From: Gnetum montanum
Taxonomy: Eukaryota; Streptophyta; Gnetopsida; Gnetales; Gnetaceae
DNA length: 64,000 nt
NCBI GenBank assembly: GCA_015680685.1
Contig: MNCI01023362.1
Location: 436,750 to 500,749, forward strand
Direction: 5' to 3'
Shown: positions 58,553-64,000 of the stretch, piece by piece
Layout: the number at the start of each line of letters is the position of its first letter
How positions within the stretch are numbered: the first letter of the stretch is position 1
The notes under the pieces: model-generated
The model's database searches: none
What the model was told of the DNA's origin: nothing
What the model saw: the letters and a program-made list of their open reading frames with translations, nothing else
Position numbers and translations under genes: made by a program

Positions 58553-59762
58553 CACATGTCCTCAACCCCACAAGATGCTAACATGCCTATATAGTGTAGG
58601 TGTATGATACTAGACATGAACTTTGCTACATTGTGACTATACTATCAAAACTGGACGTGTCGAGATCCAGTGTGCTAACATCGCAAGAAAAATGGAGCTT
58701 ATGTCCTACGACTACATCTTCCCTACTCTTACGAGTAGGGCCAAGCATAGGAACAATGTTTTGGGGGCTAAACAATGGGTGTGCAAGATGGAGTGAAATT
58801 GCTGATTCCGCCAAGAAGATGCCAAAGTGAGAAAGATTGTTGTCCACAAGTTCTAGAGCTTCCTGAAAATAGCTTGATGCTTCTATGCCAGTGTTGTGCT
58901 ACTCATGCTGTTGAACACACTGGTGTAGCATAAGTAGCTGCTTGCTACGCTATGTAGCATAGCATAGTGTAGCCACTAGTCTTGACTAAAATTTATGTTG
59001 GAGCTGAAAAGCATTTGTTTGAGGCTTAGTCATGCTAGCAACTGCAACTTTTTCCCTTTATGTCGGGAAGCCTTTGCACTTGCTAAACTCATGTTTGAAA
59101 CACTTTTGATGCTTTTGCATTGTTGCTACTCTATGCTACACCATGTAGAGTAGTGCAGGGTAGCAGCCAGCGTATCCTGCTTCTTTGTCCAATCCATCAT
59201 TTTCTAGCAAGAAAATTGGCTCGAGGCTTGGGGGCTAAGTGGGGAAACCGATTTTGGAGGCCGAGGTGTTGCTGAGTGCAACTTTCTGGTCAGAATCACT
59301 TGGCAAGACAAGCCTTTCTGCTTTTCCTTTGCTATGTTGTGCTATGCTACATAGTGTAGCATATCATAGCATCTTGCATTGATGACTTGTTTTGCAATCA
59401 TTATATCACTTAGCACATGGTCGCTTGAGCAGCTATTTTATGAAGCTTGTTATGCTACATAGCATAGCAGAATTCTTCACTAGAAAACTTGCCAAACTAT
59501 TTTGCTCATCCCAAACACTTTCAACAACTCCCAGCATAGTTTCTGGGTAGACTATCAACTGGGTCAATTGTCTAGTTGGGCAGGTTGGAGAGTCCATCGG
59601 GCCTGTCAACTCTGGAGATAGAAAACTTGCCGGATTGGACAGTCCAACCTTAGTGCCTACATTTTCCTACTGAACTTTCATGATGCTACACTTGTGGAAT
59701 TCCTTGCCTAAATTTCAAGACCTTGCTAAAGCATGAGGGTCCTGAACTTTTATGGTGTTTCA
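58553..59762 (-). repeat. 5' LTR of element C, distal part
   Basis: Continues the C LTR broken by D; aligns to about 27390-28613, including the GCTATGC palindromes (58940-58975, 59330-59365, 59450-59470). On minus it opens TGAAACACCAT at 59762. Confidence 0.9.
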
Positions 59763-59767
59763 GGATG
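59763..59767. other. Target-site duplication of element C (right copy)
   Basis: GGATG, identical to 26728-26732. Confidence 0.9.
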
Positions 59768-60070
59768 CATCTCCATCATCAACATGCACCCGATGTATTT
59801 TAAATTGTCCTATGCGTATGGTTATGAATAAAGGGGCTATACTTACCTTGTCATTTTGGGTATTAACCTTAATTTTGCTATCATGAAATTTCAAGGGTGT
59901 TGATTTCTCCTTCTCTAGTAATGGAGGAATCATCACTGCATGGATGGCTTTCTCATTTGCAGGAATATCCTCACTAATGGGTATGGAGGTCAACATTTTA
60001 ACTAGTGCCTCACAATGTGTTACAGAAGTCATGATTAAGTAATATAAGCTTAAAATTATATTTTTATACT
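59763..60070 (-). pseudogene. Protease active-site half, element E
   Basis: Minus piece 60032-59763: MTSVTHCEALVKMLTSIPIS, ANEKAIHAVMIPP, IAPLFITIRIG, HRVHVDDGDAS, ending at the GGATG target site. The active site is DDG as in A and C. The remainder of the domain lies at 26732-26150 beyond the inserted C. Confidence 0.8.
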
Positions 60071-62810
60071 TGAGTGATTACCTAACCTAGTCCATTGCAT
60101 TGAGAAATTTTTTTTCATTGGCCATGGGCTTGTCAGCCTAGTTGTGCTTTACTTCCTCGATGCATTCCAAAATGTAGACTTTGGCTTTAGGATGTGGCTA
60201 TTGTGGCTCTTTTTGGTTGTTTTAGATGTGGGCTTTGGTTTCCTCCTATGGCTTATTAGTTAAAGGAGATGACACAGAGGAGGTCATGGGTATAGCTGAA
60301 ATGGGAGTGGGCTTCAGTGACCCACTTCCTTTCATACCTCTGTATTCTTGTCTCCCTTATTGTCAAGCTTTTGCTTATGCTTCTTTCTTTGGTTGGCTAT
60401 AGTTTTTTGGTTATCAACCACTAGTTGTAAGGAAGAGGCAATAGCATTACCTATCATAGGGGATCATTGTATAGCTGTTCAAGCTATGGTTGTTTAGGTT
60501 GTATTGAGTTAAGAGATCTTGATGACAAAAGGTTCTCTTGGAGGCATTCATGATGGTACTCTTACAATAAAGGAGGATCTTGAGCTATGAAAAGCTATAG
60601 AAGCCTTTTCATTGTAGAGGAATACTTGGATCATGAATGGTTCTCTAGTAGGTCTACAATTATCATTAATGTTGAATGATAAAATAACATAGGAGCTATC
60701 ATTAGCATTCAGTGAGTCTTTGTAGACCTGCATTGATTGGTTTTATGGTCGAACTAGATTAGAAGCATCTAAGACCAGTTCTACCCTATCTATCATTCTT
60801 GGCAGGTCATCCTTTAGCATAAGCTAGAAGTTTGTATCATGACTAGATAGTTGATCATAATGGAAAAAGTAGTCTAGCTTAAAGTATTTAGACAAATGAG
60901 GATCATCCTTCATTTCCCAAGTGGGAACCTTGGCTATATCACATATTTACTCATGTTTATTTTGAGCATATTTAATCATTTTTTTATGTTGCATGCACCC
61001 ACTTCTTAATAGTTAGTCTAGAAACTTGGATGGTCTTAATGGCAATGTAGTATATTTAGACCTATCCTTCCTTTCAAAGTTAGGTCTATTTGTTGTCAAT
61101 GCAATGATCCTAGAAGTTGATGGTTGGTTATTATGGTTATTGGTGGGGGCCTTGTGTGGGTTGATCTTTAGCCCTTGGTTCATGGTCTTGGTTTCCTTAT
61201 TTACAGTTGCTACAATAGTGTTGTTTTATTTACTCTTTTTCTTGTCTCTTTGAGTGTGTTGGATTTTATATGATATATAGTCTAGATCATGGCTAGCCTC
61301 TGTAGCATCCTCTATATTTTTAGTTTTCTAGAATGCTTGGCTAAGAGACCATGAATCAAGGTAGTAGAGTTTAGAATTAATGAAGTCATTAAATACTCCC
61401 TTGAATATTGCTAACAAGTGGGATTTAGCTATGGGCTCTATTATTTCATTTAGCAATCCATTCCACTACTAAATGAATTTTTGCACAAGTTCTAAGGGCC
61501 CTTGCTTGACCTTCATAAGTTAGTCAAGGATTGTGTTAGGCTTCATGTTGTACTTAAAGTGACTAACAAACTAGGCTATGAAGTCTTCTAGAGAGGATAT
61601 AAATCCCCTAGGCAATCCATGATACCAATCAAGTGCTTTTCTAGTCAAAGACATAGGGAAAATCCTCATGATTGTATGAGGCCATGGCTGCAAGAGCAAA
61701 CATTTTGATCGAAAGGTAATAAGGTGAGAATTAGGATCACCTTCTTTACTATATTTACTAAATCATAAAATGGTGACACTAGGAGGGAGTTTCAAAGGTG
61801 GGACTACAAGACTTATGGGATCATCCCAGTAGAAGTTCATAATCTTCACAATTTGTGTGGTAGAAGTTTTAAGCCTCTTCAACTCCTCCATTAGGTCTTG
61901 GATCATTTGGAAGGCTTGATCCAAGCCTTGTGGTGGCCCCATAGTTTGTGAATTTTGCACATAAGGTTGTGGTGTCTATTATAAGGCTTGTGATCTCATT
62001 ATGGATTACATGACAAAAGGAAAAAGTTATGCTAAGGTTGAGGCTTATGGGCCAAATAAAAAAGAATATGTTTCTGCTAGCACTTGAGGTACAAATGGAA
62101 AAAATGTGGTGTGTGACCCTTGTGTTTCTAGGAGTCTCATGGTGGGTCTTGTGTGGGTAGTTAATAGATTTGTGGTGGTAAAAGTCATCATTGATGGTTT
62201 TGTATATCAAGGCTATGTTGCAAATAGCATTGATATGTTATAGTTTGTTATTTGTGGCATTGACTAAGTGTGATGTGTAGCTACAACCAACATTGGATCT
62301 ATTGTAGTAGGGCATGGAGGAATGGAAGATGGTGGCACCATGCCCATGGAGAAAACAAAGGCATTAGGGGAAGCTTCTATGATTTTGGAAGATGCTTTTT
62401 GGAATAGTCCTACAAGGATTTTTTCAAGCTTAGATTATATCCTAAGTTCATCCTCCTCTTCCTATTATTCCCCAAAGGTAGGTTGATCATCTTCCTCTTC
62501 TATAGTAATCAATTGGGCTAGGACACTATAATAGACATTGTTAAGAGGAATTTCTTCATACGAGGAAGGGATGTACTCTTTCCCACCCCTATGTATGAGC
62601 TCAAACTCCCTTTTATCCTTGGCTTCAATTCAAGGAATTAACATGTTTGTTTGTATTTCGGCACAAATGAAGTTATAGCAATCTTCATTAATGGCTACAA
62701 AATCAAGACTCTCCCCTTTAACTCTCAAAGATTTCATACACTTAATGACTATAAGGTATTTGGAATCATACACCCTCATGACTTGTTGGTTATGATTTTC
62801 ATCAGTGAAG
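60071..62810 (-). pseudogene. gag, element E
   Basis: N-terminal block near 62800-62560 (CYNFICAEIQTN, FELIHRGGKEYIPSSYEEIP) matches the gag start of C. Then an acidic stretch, a Gln/Pro/His-rich spacer, LDQAFQMIQDLMEELKRLK with MNFYWDDPISLVVPPL (61960-61763), the Gag core (LVTFRSKCLL-like, LDWYHGLPR), a Lys-rich linker, a degraded zinc knuckle (FHYDQLSSHDTNF, about 60830-60880, both Cys lost) and QSMQVYKDSLNANDSSYV. Frames are heavily broken; E is more decayed than A, C or D, as expected for the oldest layer. Confidence 0.75.
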
Positions 62811-62929
62811 GTGAAGGAAAATTTGATGGATTTTCAAAAAGGCATGGTTATAATACTGAAAATTGCTTAATAATAGGCTATAAATGTTAAGATAGGAGTA
62901 AGTTCTAGGGGAAATAAAAATTTCAAAAA

Positions 62930-63720
62930 ATGATATAATTACTATTATTAGTATGTGGGGGATAATGGGTGGGGGGTGGGTTTACCCATTTACCAAAAAT
63001 AGAATATTGGCAATGTTGNATGGAAACCAATGTTAGTGTAGTGGAAAAGATTATGGCAATAAAAATTAAGGGTTTATTAAGGCTTCCACACTAGCCTTAC
63101 TCTAGGAATTCATAATAGATTTTATGAAATTATGGCACCCAAACTACCTGCAGCTTCCACGCTAGGGGCAGGTGGAGGGGAGGGAGGGGGGGTATGTAAA
63201 GGAAGCATTGGATTCTTTGGGAGGTTTGGCTTGAAAATGGATTTCAACTAGTGAGAAAAAAAAATTTGGTTATAAAATTGGTTTCAAACATTACCAATAG
63301 TAGCCTCCCAACTACTTCCATGCTAGCTATGGTAGAAGGAGAAAAGAAGGAGGATGAGATTATAGGAATCTTGCACCTCCTACCTCAATGTTGATGGGGG
63401 AAAAGGCTAAAAACCAAAGTGAAAATTTAGTATTTTTGCACTAAAATTGGTTTTAGCTAGTTGCTAATTTTCTCAGCTTGGAGAAGTGGGGGAAAAGCCA
63501 TATCATGGATGAGTTGAACCACTTACTTTAGAAACTACAAAAAATTGTTATGGTAGTAAAAAAAAATAGGGGGAAATATATATTAATGTTGGATTTGGGT
63601 TGTAAAATTCATAGAAAATGTTGTAAAAGCTACAACCTAACCACCTACAACTTCCATGATGTAGTTTTGGTCATAAGAGGGGGCAAGATTGGCATATAAT
63701 ATCTATGATGTAGTTTTGGC
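62930..63720. repeat. Palindrome-bearing leader, element E
   Basis: The leader between gag and PBS holds sequences like those of the 17150-19990 array: TTCCACACTAG, TTCCACGCTAG, CCATGCTAGCTATGG (about 63326-63340) and purine-rich G/A tracts such as that at 63170-63195. Single N at 63019. No coding frame recognised. Confidence 0.5.
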
Positions 63721-63820
63721 TACAAAAAATTAAGGAAAAGCTTGCAAATGCCAATAAATATAATAGATCTAGTTATAGAATTTAGGTGAAAGCCCGTCTT
63801 CTAGTTCCAAGAAAAAATAT

Positions 63821-64000
63821 TGCAACAAAAAACCTTGATTGAAGAAATGAAAACAAGGATTTTCAATCTAAGTAGTTTCCCAACCTTGAATCCCTAGGGC
63901 CTCTATGATAAAAATGGGATTTGAGGCACCCTAGTTGGTCTAGTAGATCAACCAAGGACTTATGAGATGCAAAACATGGAAATATGAATATATCTAAATA
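63821..64000 (-). repeat. 5' LTR edge, element E
   Basis: The PBS (63809 down, TGGAACTAGAAGACGGGC) sits as in the other elements. The following 180 bp align loosely to the inner end of the C LTR (GGCACCCTA and the GTTGGTC...GGACTTA block). The LTR runs out of the window. Confidence 0.7.

Larger units (their letters stand above)
26733..59762 (-). mobile_element. Element C: complete Tat-type retrotransposon, about 19.1 kb, interrupted by D
   Basis: Minus strand: 5' LTR (59762-58553 plus 44631-43938), PBS, gag, PR, hairpins, antisense aORF, hairpins, RT, RNase H, second RNase H, integrase, hairpins, polypurine tract, 3' LTR (28613-26733). Both LTRs run TG...CA and a perfect 5-bp target-site duplication GGATG flanks the element. 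Without D (13,916 bp plus 5 bp duplicated target) it measures about 19.1 kb, in the size range known for Ogre elements. It is larger than D mainly because of its longer LTRs and intact gag-PR region. Confidence 0.9.
13136..64000 (-). mobile_element. Element E: old Tat-type retrotransposon hosting the nest
   Basis: Minus-strand order from the 5' side: LTR edge (63821 on), PBS, leader with palindromes, gag (about 62800-60100), PR split at 59763/26732 by insertion of C, hairpin repeats, antisense gene aORF (plus strand 20317-25439), palindrome array (interrupted by a copia element), hairpin repeats, RT remnant (13860-13136). RNase H, integrase and 3' LTR are not found. The split PR rejoins exactly once C and one GGATG copy are removed, which shows that both halves belong to one element. 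Confidence 0.75.

Noticed and set aside
62651-62890. 79-residue plus-strand ORF in E
   Set aside because: Shadow of the gag N-terminal block, which aligns with C and A on the minus strand.

Overview
This window is plant nuclear DNA made almost entirely of LTR retrotransposons nested in one another. I see no ordinary host gene, rRNA or tRNA. Large, decayed, mutually nested Ty3/gypsy elements of the Tat/Ogre type (two RNase H domains before the integrase, 14-19 kb, long LTRs) suggest a seed plant with a very large genome. Nothing here fixes the species. All TE genes carry in-frame stops and frameshifts. Boundaries read from LTR ends and duplicated target sites are firm; domain limits inside the polyproteins are approximate.

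Layout. (A) 1-9002, minus strand: partial Tat element, cut by the window start inside the integrase, with order 5' LTR (7474-9002), gag, protease (PR), hairpin repeats, RT, RNase H, second RNase H, integrase. (Flank) 9003-13135: a decayed extra ORF resembling plant transposon-associated proteins (9168-11097, minus), then about 2 kb with no gene seen. (E) about 13136-64000, minus strand, the oldest host element: RT remnant, hairpin repeats, a palindrome array (interrupted by a 5'-truncated Ty1/copia element at about 14660-17097), an oppositely oriented spliced gene (20317-25439), hairpin repeats, PR, then after a large insertion the rest of PR, gag, leader and the edge of the 5' LTR at 63821. 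(C) 26733-59762, minus: complete element of about 19.1 kb inserted in the PR of E, with target-site duplication GGATG. (D) 44632-58547, plus: complete 13.9 kb element inserted in the 5' LTR of C, with target-site duplication GCTRC.

The unusual system is a gene module lying between PR and RT, on the strand opposite to gag-pol, in three of the four elements (C, D and E; lost in A). I call it aORF. It has eight exons (seven in D). Canonical splice sites fall at matching protein positions, and intron phases agree at nearly every junction. Copy C has a TATA box upstream of a start beginning Met-Ala-Pro-Lys. The predicted product is about 1,050-1,100 residues with a hydrophobic segment, LFGIP and WLG motifs, a Glu-rich segment, a probable coiled-coil region and an acidic tail. 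The module is bordered by arrays of short hairpins (GCTAGTTTA + 4-6 bp stem + 6-nt loop). Their stems change by paired substitutions, which points to conserved folding. The same hairpins recur in the 3' untranslated regions after integrase. In E a second, larger palindrome array sits between RT and aORF.

Ogre-type elements are known for an intron between PR and RT, and Tat elements for extra ORFs flanking gag-pol. A multi-exon antisense gene inside the PR-RT interval, fenced by covarying hairpins, is to my knowledge not a standard arrangement and is the main lead of this window.
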